A stretch of 25,197 nucleotides of DNA from Ahrensia sp. (GCA_002698425.1 NZXU01000025.1:1-25197), one strand, 5' to 3'; positions 7,964-16,574 are shown, counted from the first letter of the stretch. Notes: generated by a model from the sequence alone, not told the origin. Program-made: numbers and translations.

Positions 7964-8898
7964 CTGGCTCCGTCACGCCCTCGCTGGTTGCCGTCGATTG
8001 GGGAACGTCGCATCTGCGCGTGTGGCTGCTCGATGCGCAGGGCGCGGTGCTGGCCGAGCATCGCAGCGACGAAGGTATGGGCGCGACCGCGCGCGAACAA
8101 TTCCAGTCGGTACTGGAAGCCCATCTCGCGGCTTTGACAGTTCCCGCCGATGTCCCGGTCGTCATGTGCGGCATGGTCGGCTCGCGGCAGGGATGGGTAG
8201 AGGCCCGTTACCTGACCGTGCCGGTCTCGCTTGCCGATGTCGCCGCCGCGGCGGTGCGCATACCCGGCGTCGACCGCGATATCCGCATCATGCCCGGCCT
8301 TTCCAGGACGGACCGGCAGTCGCCCGACGTGATGCGCGGGGAAGAGACGCAATTGCTTGGCGTGACCCGGCTGGCGCCCATCGCCGGCGAACGGTTCGTC
8401 TGCATGCCCGGCACCCATTCCAAATGGGTGCGGATGAGTGGCGACAGCGTCCTCGATTTCGTCACCTTCCTGACGGGGGAGGCCTTCGCCATCCTTTCGC
8501 ATCATTCTGTCCTGCGCCACTCCCTTTCCGGCGGACAAGTCGATCCCGCCTCGGTCGCCTTCCGCGATGCGGTGCGGGCAAGTCTGGATACGCCCGCGGA
8601 CATCCTGGCGCGGCTCTTTTCGATCCGTGCCGCGGGCCTCCTGCAGGATCTCGAGCCGGCCGCTGCGGCCGCGCGATTGTCGGGCTATCTCATCGGTCAG
8701 GAGATCGCGGGTGCGAAGGCGCGCTTTGCGCTTCCCGATCGCGTCGACTTGATCGGCGACCCAAAGCTTGGCGCGCTCTACGGGGAAGCGCTGGCAATCG
8801 CCGGTATTTCCGGCACGCTCCATGACGGAGACACGGCAGTAATCGCCGGTCTCGCGGGCGCGGTTTCCGCTCCGCCGAAAACCGGAACCGATGGTTGA
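7960..8898 (+). CDS. dgoK: 2-dehydro-3-deoxygalactonokinase
   Basis: A 312-residue DgoK-family sugar-acid kinase, close to the usual ~290-310 length. It phosphorylates 2-keto-3-deoxygalactonate to the 6-phosphate in the De Ley-Doudoroff pathway. Family landmarks are the nucleotide-binding VAVDWGTSHLRVWLLD (residues 10-25), MCGMVGSRQGW, MRGEETQLLG and the CMPGTHSKWV loop. The start is GTG at 7960: it overlaps the SDR stop as GTGA (7960-7963) and has GGAGG at 7949-7953, six bases upstream. This indicates translational coupling with the dehydrogenase. Confidence 0.94.
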   Translation: MTGSVTPSLVAVDWGTSHLRVWLLDAQGAVLAEHRSDEGMGATAREQFQSVLEAHLAALTVPADVPVVMCGMVGSRQGWVEARYLTVPVSLADVAAAAVRIPGVDRDIRIMPGLSRTDRQSPDVMRGEETQLLGVTRLAPIAGERFVCMPGTHSKWVRMSGDSVLDFVTFLTGEAFAILSHHSVLRHSLSGGQVDPASVAFRDAVRASLDTPADILARLFSIRAAGLLQDLEPAAAAARLSGYLIGQEIAGAKARFALPDRVDLIGDPKLGALYGEALAIAGISGTLHDGDTAVIAGLAGAVSAPPKTGTDG

Positions 8899-8922
8899 CA
8901 CCTTTACACTCGGACACACGAT

Positions 8923-9570
8923 ATGACCTCACACGCATCCTGGCCCACACTGAACAGGCAACTCGTCGCCATCCTGCGGGGGCTTGAGCCGCGGGATGCG
9001 CTCGCGGTCGCCCGGGCGCTGATCGAAGCCGGCTTCGAGGCCATCGAAGTCCCGCTGAATTCGCCGGAACCCTTCCGCTCCATCGAGATGATTGCGAAAG
9101 AGTTCGGCGGCGATGTGCTGGTCGGGGCAGGCACGGTGCTGTCATCCTCCGATGTCGATCGTCTGAACGACGCCGGCGGCCGCCTCATGGTGGCACCCAA
9201 TGTCGATAGGACGGTGCTGGCGCGGGCCGGTGAACTTGGAATGGTGACCATGCCCGGTGTTTTCTCGCCGACGGAGGCGCTCACGGCCGTCGCGGCCGGC
9301 GCCACCGCTTTGAAATTCTTCCCGGCGAGCGTGCTCGGCGCGTCCGGCATCAAGGCGATTTCCGCCGTGCTGCCCGCCGATGCGGTGATCGGTGCCGTCG
9401 GGGGTGTTTCCGAGCTCGATTTCGAAACCTATGCGGCAAGCGGCATTCGCCTTTTCGGTCTCGGCTCGTCGATTTTCCGGCCGGGAATGGATGCCGGCCA
9501 GATTGGCGCCCGCGCCCGCAAGGCGGTCGCCGCCTGGGATGCCGTCTTCACCGGAACGCTGGAGGCCTGA
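8923..9570 (+). CDS. dgoA: 2-dehydro-3-deoxy-6-phosphogalactonate aldolase
   Basis: A 215-residue class I aldolase of the KDPG/KDPGal family. Glu42 (IEVPLNSPEP) and the Schiff-base Lys131 (ALKFFPA) are present, as are VGAGTV and the phosphate-binding GAVGGVS segment. It splits KDPGal into pyruvate and glyceraldehyde 3-phosphate. LNSPEP after the glutamate is a DgoA-type feature rather than an Eda-type one. It follows dgoK by 24 bases with only a weak ribosome site. Galactonate dehydratase, the enzyme that makes the kinase substrate, is not in the window. Confidence 0.94.
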   Translation: MTSHASWPTLNRQLVAILRGLEPRDALAVARALIEAGFEAIEVPLNSPEPFRSIEMIAKEFGGDVLVGAGTVLSSSDVDRLNDAGGRLMVAPNVDRTVLARAGELGMVTMPGVFSPTEALTAVAAGATALKFFPASVLGASGIKAISAVLPADAVIGAVGGVSELDFETYAASGIRLFGLGSSIFRPGMDAGQIGARARKAVAAWDAVFTGTLEA

Positions 9571-9730
9571 GCGGTGCATGCGTCGCGCGGTTTTATCGCG
9601 CATCGCGCCAATGGGGCATTTCGTTCGATGTCGTCCTGCCGCCCGGCTTGTCTGCCTTGTCCGACGCCCGTGTCCAGGCGCTCGCGGCAAACGACGCGTT
9701 CTCATGCGGCGACTGGCGAAGTGCGCACAG

Positions 9731-9764
9731 AAAAACCGCCCAGCCGGGTGACGGCCGGGCGGTT
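9731..9764 (-). terminator. Rho-independent terminator of the TRAP/aldehyde dehydrogenase operon
   Basis: The outer stem AACCGCCC (9734-9741) pairs with GGGCGGTT (9757-9764), and an inner GCCG/CGGC stem (9743-9746, 9752-9755) is separated by one mismatch. On the minus strand the stem is followed directly by a run of T (complement of 9731-9735). It lies 26 bp beyond the stop of the aldehyde dehydrogenase gene. On the plus strand there is no T tract, so it does not obviously serve dgoA. Confidence 0.85.
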
Positions 9765-9790
9765 CGAAAAAGGATCAATTCAGGATCGCG

Positions 9791-11209
9791 TCAGACCCAG
9801 ACGATCTGAACGTTGGTATATTCCTTGAGGCCTTCCTCGCCGAACTCGACGCCGATGCCAGAGCACTTCACGCCGCCGAAGGGGACGTTCGGCTGAATGG
9901 CGCCGTGCTTGTTGACCCAGACCGTGCCGGCCTCGAGCTTCTGAGCCAATTCCTTGGCCTTGCCGATATCGCTTCCCCAGATCGAACCGCCGAGACCGTG
10001 CGGGTTCTCGTTGGCCTTGCTGATGATCTCGTCCACATCGCTGTAACGGATGATCGGCAGGACCGGGCCGAACTGCTCCTCGTCGACGAGGCGGACGCCG
10101 TCCTTGACCTCGGTGACGAAGGTGATCGGGTAGAAATGGCCGTCGCCATCGAGCGGCGCGCCGCCCGAGATCACCTTGCCGCCCTGCGCCCTGGCGTCCT
10201 CGACGAGGCCGACGACCTTGTCGAACTGCATCTTGTTCGACAGCGGCCCGAGCGCGGAGTCCTCTTTCGAGCCGTCTCCCATCGGCATTTTCTGGGCGAG
10301 GTCGACCAGCGCGTCGCAGACGGCGTCATGGATGCTCTCATGCACGTAGAGCCGCTTCATCGCACCGCAGGTCTGGCCGGTGTTGATGAAGGCGCCCCAG
10401 AAGAGGCCTTCAGCGATGGCTGCGGGATCGGCGTCCGGCAGGACGATGCCGGCGTCGTTGCCGCCGAGTTCGAGCGTCAGCCGCTTCAGCGTGCCGGCCG
10501 CGGAGCCCATGACCTTCTTGCCGGTGGCGATCGAGCCGGTGAAGACGATCTTGTCGATGCCTTCGTGTTCCGACATCGCCGCACCGAGATCGTCGGCGCC
10601 GCTGACCGCGTTCATGACGCCGGCCGGGAGGACCTCGTTCATGACCTCGACGAGGCGCAGCGTCGACAGCGGCGTGTAGGGCGACGGCTTGATGACGACG
10701 GTGTTGCCGGCGCGGATCGCGGGCAGCACATGCCAGACGGCGATCAGGACCGGCCAGTTCCACGGCGTGATCGAACCGACCACGCCCACCGGCTTGCGAT
10801 GCAGTTCGATCTTGCCCTCGTCATTGTCCTGGATTGTCTCGACCGGCAGGTCGAGATCGGCGGTCGAATGGGCCCAGCCGACGCAGCCGCCCATCTCGAA
10901 GCGCGAGCCGAGGCCGTTGAGCGGCTTGCCCTGTTCGGCCGTGATCAGTGCGGCGATCTCTTCCGAGTGCTCCTCGATCTTCGCCGCGACGGCGTGGCAG
11001 AGCTCCTTGCGTTTAGCGTCCGGGGTCGCCGCCCAGCCAGGAAATGCTGCACGTGCCGCTGCGACGGCTGCGTCGAGATCGGCGCGCGTGCCCATCGGCA
11101 TACGTCCGACGACGGCGCCGGTGGCGGGATTCATGATGTCCTTGTGCTCGGACGTTGCGACGGACTTGCCGCCGATCGTCATTGCGTAGGCCTTGATCTG
11201 GTCGTTCAT
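9791..11209 (-). CDS. NAD(P)-dependent aldehyde dehydrogenase
   Basis: A 472-residue class I-type aldehyde dehydrogenase of full length. Catalytic Cys281 is in GQTCGAMKR, Glu247 in LELGGNDAGIV, Asn151 in TPWNWP and Lys174 in VVIKPSPYTP. It oxidises an aldehyde or semialdehyde to the acid with NAD(P)+. It is the last gene of an operon that also encodes a TRAP importer and a 3-hydroxyisobutyrate-dehydrogenase-like protein. A plausible role is therefore to finish oxidation of an imported hydroxy acid or aldehyde; the substrate cannot be read from the sequence. A strong GGAGGAGA site precedes the ATG, 19 bp after the dctM stop. Confidence 0.94.
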   Translation of the reverse strand: MNDQIKAYAMTIGGKSVATSEHKDIMNPATGAVVGRMPMGTRADLDAAVAAARAAFPGWAATPDAKRKELCHAVAAKIEEHSEEIAALITAEQGKPLNGLGSRFEMGGCVGWAHSTADLDLPVETIQDNDEGKIELHRKPVGVVGSITPWNWPVLIAVWHVLPAIRAGNTVVIKPSPYTPLSTLRLVEVMNEVLPAGVMNAVSGADDLGAAMSEHEGIDKIVFTGSIATGKKVMGSAAGTLKRLTLELGGNDAGIVLPDADPAAIAEGLFWGAFINTGQTCGAMKRLYVHESIHDAVCDALVDLAQKMPMGDGSKEDSALGPLSNKMQFDKVVGLVEDARAQGGKVISGGAPLDGDGHFYPITFVTEVKDGVRLVDEEQFGPVLPIIRYSDVDEIISKANENPHGLGGSIWGSDIGKAKELAQKLEAGTVWVNKHGAIQPNVPFGGVKCSGIGVEFGEEGLKEYTNVQIVWV

Positions 11210-11228
11210 AGTCTCCTCCTTGGTCGTT

Positions 11229-12521
11229 TCATTTGCCCATCTGTTCGGGCAGGAAAAGGATCAGCGCCGGCACCGCCACGATCAGCGCCAAGCGAATGAT
11301 GTCGGCCACGATGAAGGGCACGACACCGCGATAGATTGTCGTCACCGGCAGGTCGGTCATGACGGTGCGGATGATGAAGATGTTCATGCCGATCGGCGGC
11401 GTGATCAGGCTGATCTCGACAGCAACGACGATCAGGATACCGAACCAGATCGGATCGAAGCCGAGTCCGGTCACGAGCGGAAAGAAGATCGGCACCGTCA
11501 GCAGGATCATCGCAAGGGAATCGAAGACGCAGCCGAGAATCAGGTAGAACAGGATCAGCAGCAGGATCACGCCGATCGGCGGCAGTCCGAACCAGTTGAT
11601 CAGCGCGACCACCTGGCTGGGCACCCCGGCGACATTGACGAAATTCGAAAAGATCAGCGCGCCGACCAGCACGCACATCAGCATCGCCGACGTCCGCACC
11701 GTCTCCAGCAGGACGCGCGCGAAGGCGGCCGGTGTCAGCGTGCGCTTGACCAGCGCGATGATGAAGGCGCCCGACGCGCCCATGCCTGCCGCTTCGGTCG
11801 GCGTGAAGACGCCGAGATAGATGCCGCCGATGATCAGGATGAACAGTCCGAGCACTGCCCAGACCTCGCGGATGGCGAGAAGTCGCTCGCGCATCGGCAG
11901 TTTCGGGCCGGCGGGACCGGCTTGAGGATCGCGCCAAACCGTGAAGCGCACGGCCGCGGCGTAAAGAAGGATGCCGATAAGACCCGGCACGATGCCGGCG
12001 ATGAAGAGCGCCCCGATCGAGGTTTCGGTCATCGAGCCATAGATGACCATGATCACGGAGGGCGGAATCAGGATGCCAAGCGTGCCGCCCGCGGCCACCG
12101 AGCCGGAGGACAGCGCCGGCGAATAGCCATATTTGCGCATCGACGGCATGGCGATCGACGACATGGTGGCCGCCGTCGCGAGGCTGGAACCGGAGACCGA
12201 GGCAAAGCCGCCGCAGGCAACGATTGTCGCCATGGCGAGGCCGCCCTTGAAATGGCCGACCATCGCATTGGATGCGGCATAGAGCTGCTTGGACAAGCCG
12301 GCGTGGTTCACGAGATTGCCCATCAGGACGAAGAGCGGCAGCACGGATAATGAATAGGAAGCCAGCGTGTCCCAGGCGATCTGCGCCGACATCGCGCCGG
12401 CGGGCAGGGGCCCGACCATCAGCGCAAAACCGACGAAGCCGACAATGCCCAGCGCGAATGCGAGCGGCATGCCGAAAATGAGTAGCGCGAAGAGCGCGAG
12501 AAAACCGATTGCGGCATTCAT
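11229..12521 (-). CDS. dctM: TRAP transporter large permease subunit, DctM-like
   Basis: A 430-residue, very hydrophobic membrane protein of the expected DctM length with about a dozen membrane segments. Typical features include MPLAFALGIVGF near the start, GGLAMATIVACGGFASVSGS, GTLGILIPPSVIMVIYG and TPPIGMNIFI. It is the Na+-coupled channel subunit of a tripartite TRAP importer. The start at 12521 shares ATGA (12518-12521) with the dctQ stop; a longer frame upstream is only the shadow of dctQ. Confidence 0.94.
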   Translation of the reverse strand: MNAAIGFLALFALLIFGMPLAFALGIVGFVGFALMVGPLPAGAMSAQIAWDTLASYSLSVLPLFVLMGNLVNHAGLSKQLYAASNAMVGHFKGGLAMATIVACGGFASVSGSSLATAATMSSIAMPSMRKYGYSPALSSGSVAAGGTLGILIPPSVIMVIYGSMTETSIGALFIAGIVPGLIGILLYAAAVRFTVWRDPQAGPAGPKLPMRERLLAIREVWAVLGLFILIIGGIYLGVFTPTEAAGMGASGAFIIALVKRTLTPAAFARVLLETVRTSAMLMCVLVGALIFSNFVNVAGVPSQVVALINWFGLPPIGVILLLILFYLILGCVFDSLAMILLTVPIFFPLVTGLGFDPIWFGILIVVAVEISLITPPIGMNIFIIRTVMTDLPVTTIYRGVVPFIVADIIRLALIVAVPALILFLPEQMGK

Positions 12522-13042
12522 TGGCTGCGGCCTTTCGCAAGCGCGCGAACGGCCACAAAAAAGGCGGCAAGCGCGGAAACCGCGAAGCAGACAACCCCGA
12601 GCCAGGCAACGATGCCGATCGGGAAATGCACGACCGAGGTGCGGTCGCCGAAGCTCATGAAACGGGATGCGAGCAGCGACAGCCGCCAGGCGAGAAACAC
12701 GCAGCATATGCAGATCGCCAGCCCGACCACGATGTCACGCATGACTTTCCAGCCGCCCTTGAACGCATCCTCGAACAGGCCGGCGGTAACATGCTGGCCG
12801 CGCAGTGTGACGGAAGGGATGGCGCACAGCACCATCGCGCCCATGGCGATCTGGGTCATCTCGAAGGCGAAACCGAGCGGATGATTGAAGAGGTAGCGGC
12901 CGAGAACGTCGACGAAGGTCATGGCCATCATGGCGAAGAGCAACAGCGCGGCTGCCGTCGCAAAGGCGGCCTCGATCCAGCGAACCGGCGCGGGGAGAGA
13001 AGGGCGGCTGGCGCCGCCCTCCATGTTCGGTGTTTCGGTCAT
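12518..13042 (-). CDS. dctQ: TRAP transporter small permease subunit, DctQ-like
   Basis: A 174-residue protein with four hydrophobic segments at about 25-48, 60-80, 102-124 and 138-166, the standard DctQ topology. The family motif VDVLGRYLFNHPLGFAFEM (44-62) lies after the first segment. It pairs with DctM in the membrane. It begins 11 bp after dctP and is coupled to dctM by an ATGA overlap. Confidence 0.92.
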   Translation of the reverse strand: MTETPNMEGGASRPSLPAPVRWIEAAFATAAALLLFAMMAMTFVDVLGRYLFNHPLGFAFEMTQIAMGAMVLCAIPSVTLRGQHVTAGLFEDAFKGGWKVMRDIVVGLAICICCVFLAWRLSLLASRFMSFGDRTSVVHFPIGIVAWLGVVCFAVSALAAFFVAVRALAKGRSQ

Positions 13043-13053
13043 CGCCGCAAGGC

Positions 13054-14085
13054 TCAGTTCTCGACGCCGGAGACGACCTCGCGCATGCGCGCAAGGGCGG
13101 CCTCGCCGTCCACGCCGAGACCGTCAGCCTGTTCGATCCAGTCGGTCTCAAGTCCGGCGAGCCTCTCCTGCACCGCCGCCAAAAAGGCTTCTTCGGCCTC
13201 GTTGAAGACGACGCCATCGGCCGCCATCTGCTCCTTGGCCTTGATTTCCTCTTTGTCCTGGGAGGTGCCGGCAAGCTCCGCCAGAGCCGCGCCGGAAACG
13301 CTCATGATCGCTTCCTGGTCTTCGGGAGACAGGCTGTCGAACTTCGCCTTGTTCATCACGACGAACCAGGCCGAGGAGTAGAATCCGCCCGGGATGGTCA
13401 GCGTGTTGGAGATGACGCCCTTCAGGTTGAAGCTCGGATAGGCCTCCAGCGGAAGAAGCGTGCCGTCGGCGACACCCTGGCTGAGGATCTCGTAGACTTC
13501 GTTGGCCGGGACGGCGACATTGACGCCGCCGAGAGCCGGGTTGACCTGCTGGACGATGCCGCCGCCAACGCGAAACTTCTTGCCCTGATAATCGTCGATG
13601 CTGTCGATGGCGCCGGCCGCCTCGGTGGTCATGACGTGACCGCTGGCATTCGCATAGAGGCCAAGGAGCTGGACGCCCTTGTACTCGTCGGCGTCCTGGA
13701 AGAACTCCTCGTGCACGGTCCAGAGGCCCTTGGAGAGGCCGGAAGCCGATTCACCGACGAAAGGCAGTTCCGCGATGCCGGCCAGCTTGAAGCGACCGGG
13801 CGTGTAGCCGAGAACACCGACGGTTATGTCCGCGATCCCGTCGACGGCGAGGTCGTACTGGCGCGGCGGCGCTCCGAGCGAAGCGTCGGTCTTGACGATC
13901 TTCACGCGTCCCTCGGTTGCCTCTTCCACGGCGGCCATCCACGGTTCGATGATCCCGGTCATCTGGGTGTGCCCCGGCGGAAGCCAGTTGTTGAGCCGAA
14001 GCACTTCCTCCGCCTGCGCCAGCCCCGGCAGGACCGGCGTCAGCAGGGCCGCGACCGCGACCATGCGAGTAAACTTGAATGTCAT
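13054..14085 (-). CDS. dctP: TRAP transporter substrate-binding protein, DctP-like
   Basis: A 343-residue periplasmic receptor. A Sec signal peptide ends at AQA (23-25). The mature domain shows the DctP/TAXI-related pattern with RLNNWLPPGHTQ at the start and Arg172 in GKKFRVGG, the conserved arginine that binds the carboxylate of most DctP ligands. An organic acid is therefore the likely cargo. A GGAGGAGA site precedes the ATG. It lies 57 bp after the 3-hydroxyisobutyrate-dehydrogenase-like gene and begins the dctPQM set. Confidence 0.92.
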   Translation of the reverse strand: MTFKFTRMVAVAALLTPVLPGLAQAEEVLRLNNWLPPGHTQMTGIIEPWMAAVEEATEGRVKIVKTDASLGAPPRQYDLAVDGIADITVGVLGYTPGRFKLAGIAELPFVGESASGLSKGLWTVHEEFFQDADEYKGVQLLGLYANASGHVMTTEAAGAIDSIDDYQGKKFRVGGGIVQQVNPALGGVNVAVPANEVYEILSQGVADGTLLPLEAYPSFNLKGVISNTLTIPGGFYSSAWFVVMNKAKFDSLSPEDQEAIMSVSGAALAELAGTSQDKEEIKAKEQMAADGVVFNEAEEAFLAAVQERLAGLETDWIEQADGLGVDGEAALARMREVVSGVEN

Positions 14086-14142
14086 GCTCTCCTCCTGCTT
14101 TTTGATGCGCCGCCCGAACCGGGTGGCTTCTGCGCCGAGGGA

Positions 14143-15027
14143 CTATTGCCCTTCGGCGACCTTCGCCCAGACCGTGTAGGCCTGGGTGTGGTCCTTCTCT
14201 CCGCCGAGTTCGTCGAGGGCACGCTCCCACCACGCGATCGTCTGGGCGACGAGCGGCAGGTTTGCGTCGAGTTCCTTAGACAGTTCGGCGGCGATCTTCA
14301 CGTCCTTGGTCAGCAGCGCGAGGCCGAAGCCGGACTTGAATGCGCCGGTAAGAACGTTCTGGCCGATCGTGGATTCGGTGCTGAAATTGCGACCGGTGGA
14401 CACATTCATGATCTCCAGCGCGGTTTCCGGGTCGAGCCCGAATTTCTTGCCGAGGATCAGCGCCTCCGAAGCGGCGGCGAAACCGGCTGCTGCGGTGTAG
14501 TTGTTGAGCGCCTTCATCGCGTGGCCGGTGCCGATTCCGCCGGTGCGGAAGATACGGTCGCCCATGCAAAGAAGGACGGGTTCGGCACGCTCGAACTCGG
14601 CGTCGTTCTCAGCGCCGACCATGATGGCCAGCGTGCCGGTGGTCGCTCTCGGCACGGCGCCGGAAACTGGCGCATCGACGAAGCGAATGTCCTTTTCAGC
14701 CAGCCAGGCATGCAAGTCGCGCGAGCCCGTCGGGACCGACGAGCTCATGTCGACGACCATCGAACCCGGTGCGAGCGCGTCGGCGAGGCCGGCTTCCATG
14801 ACCTGGCGCACGATGGCGCCGGTCGGCAGCATGCAGACGACGATGTCGCTCGCCTCACCGAGTTCTGCGAGGCTGGAAGCCGCCTTGGCGCCGATCTTCT
14901 CGGCGTGGGCCTTGGCGCGATCCACATCGACGTCATAGATCGTCAGGGGCAAGCCCTTGGCAGCGATGTTGGCCGTCATGGGTGCACCCATGTGGCCTAT
15001 TCCGACGAAACCAATCCGCTCAGCCAT
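14143..15027 (-). CDS. Beta-hydroxyacid dehydrogenase (3-hydroxyisobutyrate dehydrogenase family)
   Basis: A 294-residue NAD(P)-dependent dehydrogenase. The Rossmann motif GFVGIGHMGAPM (6-17) and the substrate loop DAPVSGAVPRATTGTL (118-133) are present. Catalytic Lys172 lies in GHAMKALNN. Asp32 after strand beta-2 suggests NAD use. The family oxidises beta-hydroxy acids such as 3-hydroxyisobutyrate, tartronate semialdehyde (reverse reaction), threonate and related compounds. Its start overlaps the carboxymuconolactone-decarboxylase-like gene by 8 bases, so the two are probably made together. With the TRAP importer and aldehyde dehydrogenase it suggests uptake and stepwise oxidation of a hydroxy acid. 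Confidence 0.92.
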   Translation of the reverse strand: MAERIGFVGIGHMGAPMTANIAAKGLPLTIYDVDVDRAKAHAEKIGAKAASSLAELGEASDIVVCMLPTGAIVRQVMEAGLADALAPGSMVVDMSSSVPTGSRDLHAWLAEKDIRFVDAPVSGAVPRATTGTLAIMVGAENDAEFERAEPVLLCMGDRIFRTGGIGTGHAMKALNNYTAAAGFAAASEALILGKKFGLDPETALEIMNVSTGRNFSTESTIGQNVLTGAFKSGFGLALLTKDVKIAAELSKELDANLPLVAQTIAWWERALDELGGEKDHTQAYTVWAKVAEGQ

Positions 15028-15412
15028 TGTCTGCCGCCTTCACGCCCATTTCGTCGAGGGTTTCCTCGCAGGCGCGCATGCCGTCGACCATCAGCGGGAT
15101 GCCGCAATAGGCGACCGAGTGGATGAACAGTTCGCGGAGTTCCTCGCGGGTCGCGCCGTTGCCGACGGCGCCGCGGGTGTGGATTTTGATCTCGTGGGTA
15201 CGGCCTGCGGCAACCAGCATGGCAAGGGTGAGCAGACTGCGGGTTTTCTTGTCCAGGACCGGACGCTGCCAGATCTCGCCGAAACAGAAACGGGTCACGA
15301 TGTCCTGGATCGGGGCCATCATGTCGCTGGCGTTGTCGATGTGGTCGTCTGCACCTTGGCGGCCGAACATCGTGCGCCGCAATTCAAGGCCTTTCTGGAA
15401 ATTGTCTGTCAT
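15020..15412 (-). CDS. Carboxymuconolactone decarboxylase family protein
   Basis: A 130-residue protein of the CMD/AhpD superfamily that resembles PcaC. It shows TRFCFGEIWQRP, LDKKTRSLLTLAMLVAAGR, EIKIHTRGAVGNGATREEL and IHSVAYCGIPLMVDGM. The AhpD CxxC redox pair is absent, so a decarboxylase or isomerase-like role is more likely than a peroxidase. The start at 15412 is chosen for its AAGGAGAA site; a longer frame runs upstream into the intergenic region and lacks support. It is the first gene of the TRAP operon. No protocatechuate beta-ketoadipate partners (pcaGHB) are seen, so the substrate may differ from carboxymuconolactone. Confidence 0.88.
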   Translation of the reverse strand: MTDNFQKGLELRRTMFGRQGADDHIDNASDMMAPIQDIVTRFCFGEIWQRPVLDKKTRSLLTLAMLVAAGRTHEIKIHTRGAVGNGATREELRELFIHSVAYCGIPLMVDGMRACEETLDEMGVKAADNG

Positions 15413-15580
15413 TGTCTTCTCCTTGATCTCCCGGCGGGAAGGACAAGACGACAGGTCCGCAGACCGGCAAAACCGGGCGGGGAGCTGTCGCGGCAACTCC
15501 TCCCTTTGCCGCGGTCGCCCAATTGGTACCGCCCGGAAAGCCCATCGAACAACGGGGCGGTCCCGGTTTCTGTGATCGAC

Positions 15581-15615
15581 ATTTTCGAACGGTAAGATAA
15601 AATAGCCTCGAAAAT
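15581..15615. promoter_or_regulatory. Inverted repeat between the LysR gene and the TRAP operon, candidate operator
   Basis: ATTTTCGA (15581-15588) and TCGAAAAT (15608-15615) form an exact 8-bp inverted repeat with a 19-base spacer, 24 bp before the LysR start. LysR regulators commonly bind dyads in the shared divergent region. Assignment as its site is inference. Confidence 0.4.
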
Positions 15616-15638
15616 CCTGACTGGACGGAAGGGCTGTC

Positions 15639-16556
15639 ATGAGCGGGGTCGTCGATCCGTTGCGTACTGATTTCCATGCGCTTCAGACGCTGGTCACGGT
15701 GCACCGGCACAGTTCGATCCGTGCCGCGGCCGATGCGCTTGGATTGAGCCAGTCGAGCGTCAGCTATACGATTGATCGGCTGCGCGAGAGTTTCGGCGAC
15801 CCGCTCTTCGTACGCCTGGGCCGGAATATCGAGCCGACCGATCGCTGCAATGCCGTCGTGAAAGGAGCAGAGGCGCTTCTTCGCGAATTCGAGGCTCTGA
15901 CGATCAGCGACAGCTTCGATCCTTCGACCGCGACCGACCGGCTGGTGTTTTCCTGCAATTTCTACGAGAGGGCGACGTTCCTGCCGACGATCATGCGCCA
16001 CATCAATGCCGAGGCGCCGAATGTTCGGCTAACGGTGGTGCAGGCCAATTCCGACGGGCATCGCCAGCTGGAAGACGGCATGTGCGATGTGGTCGTCGCG
16101 CCGATGCAGTCGCATCCGTCGGGCTTTCACTTCCGGCGGCTGATTACCGAACGTTATGCCTGCTTCGTCTCGCGCAACTCCCCCTTCGCTCGCCACGGTA
16201 TCACGCTGGACGATTATGCGCGTGCAAGACATGTCGTCGTCCGGCCCTCGATCGGGTGGCGGCCATATTTCACGGAAGTCCTGGAGCGGCTTGGCGTGCC
16301 CCTCGAGGCTTCGCTGGAAGTTCCGTCATTCGCCGATATCGACAGGATCATCGCGGACACCAATCTCGTCCTGACCGCGACGGACGGCGTGGCCCGGATA
16401 TTTCCCGATCTCGCCGTGATCCCGGCGCCGTTCCACCGGGAGTTTCCGGTCGAGATGTCCTGGGCGGGGCGGACGCACAATGCGCCCGCGCACCGCTGGT
16501 TTCGCGATCTGATCGCGCGGATCGCGGCAGACCTGAAGCCGGGGTTGCAGCAGTGA
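15639..16556 (+). CDS. LysR-family transcriptional regulator of the TRAP operon (probable)
   Basis: A 305-residue LysR-type regulator. The N-terminal winged helix-turn-helix spans about 10-70 (FHALQTLVTVHRHSSIRAAA, LGLSQSSVSYTIDRLRE, DPLFVR). The effector domain starts near residue 100 and carries MCDVVVAPMQ. It is transcribed away from the carboxymuconolactone-decarboxylase-like gene across 226 bp, the usual layout for a LysR activator and its target. A GGAAGGG site precedes the ATG. At its far end it converges on the ligB-like gene with only 18 bp between stops. Confidence 0.93.
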   Translation: MSGVVDPLRTDFHALQTLVTVHRHSSIRAAADALGLSQSSVSYTIDRLRESFGDPLFVRLGRNIEPTDRCNAVVKGAEALLREFEALTISDSFDPSTATDRLVFSCNFYERATFLPTIMRHINAEAPNVRLTVVQANSDGHRQLEDGMCDVVVAPMQSHPSGFHFRRLITERYACFVSRNSPFARHGITLDDYARARHVVVRPSIGWRPYFTEVLERLGVPLEASLEVPSFADIDRIIADTNLVLTATDGVARIFPDLAVIPAPFHREFPVEMSWAGRTHNAPAHRWFRDLIARIAADLKPGLQQ

Positions 16557-16574
16557 CCGGGAATGGGGACGAGA

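Noticed and set aside
9571..9730. A possible terminator or small gene after dgoA
   Set aside because: Only a weak stem around GTTTTAT is seen near 9585-9605, with no T tract, and no frame with a credible start.
11193..12350. A 385-codon plus-strand frame opposite dctM
   Set aside because: It is a highly charged, low-complexity antisense product of a membrane-protein gene.
13030..15126. A 698-codon open frame on the plus strand
   Set aside because: It lies wholly antisense to the dctP-like and dehydrogenase genes and has no family motif. Long antisense frames are expected in GC-rich DNA with strong third-position bias.
15020..15412. An AhpD-type alkylhydroperoxidase reading of the CMD-family gene
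   Set aside because: The CxxC redox motif of AhpD is missing.
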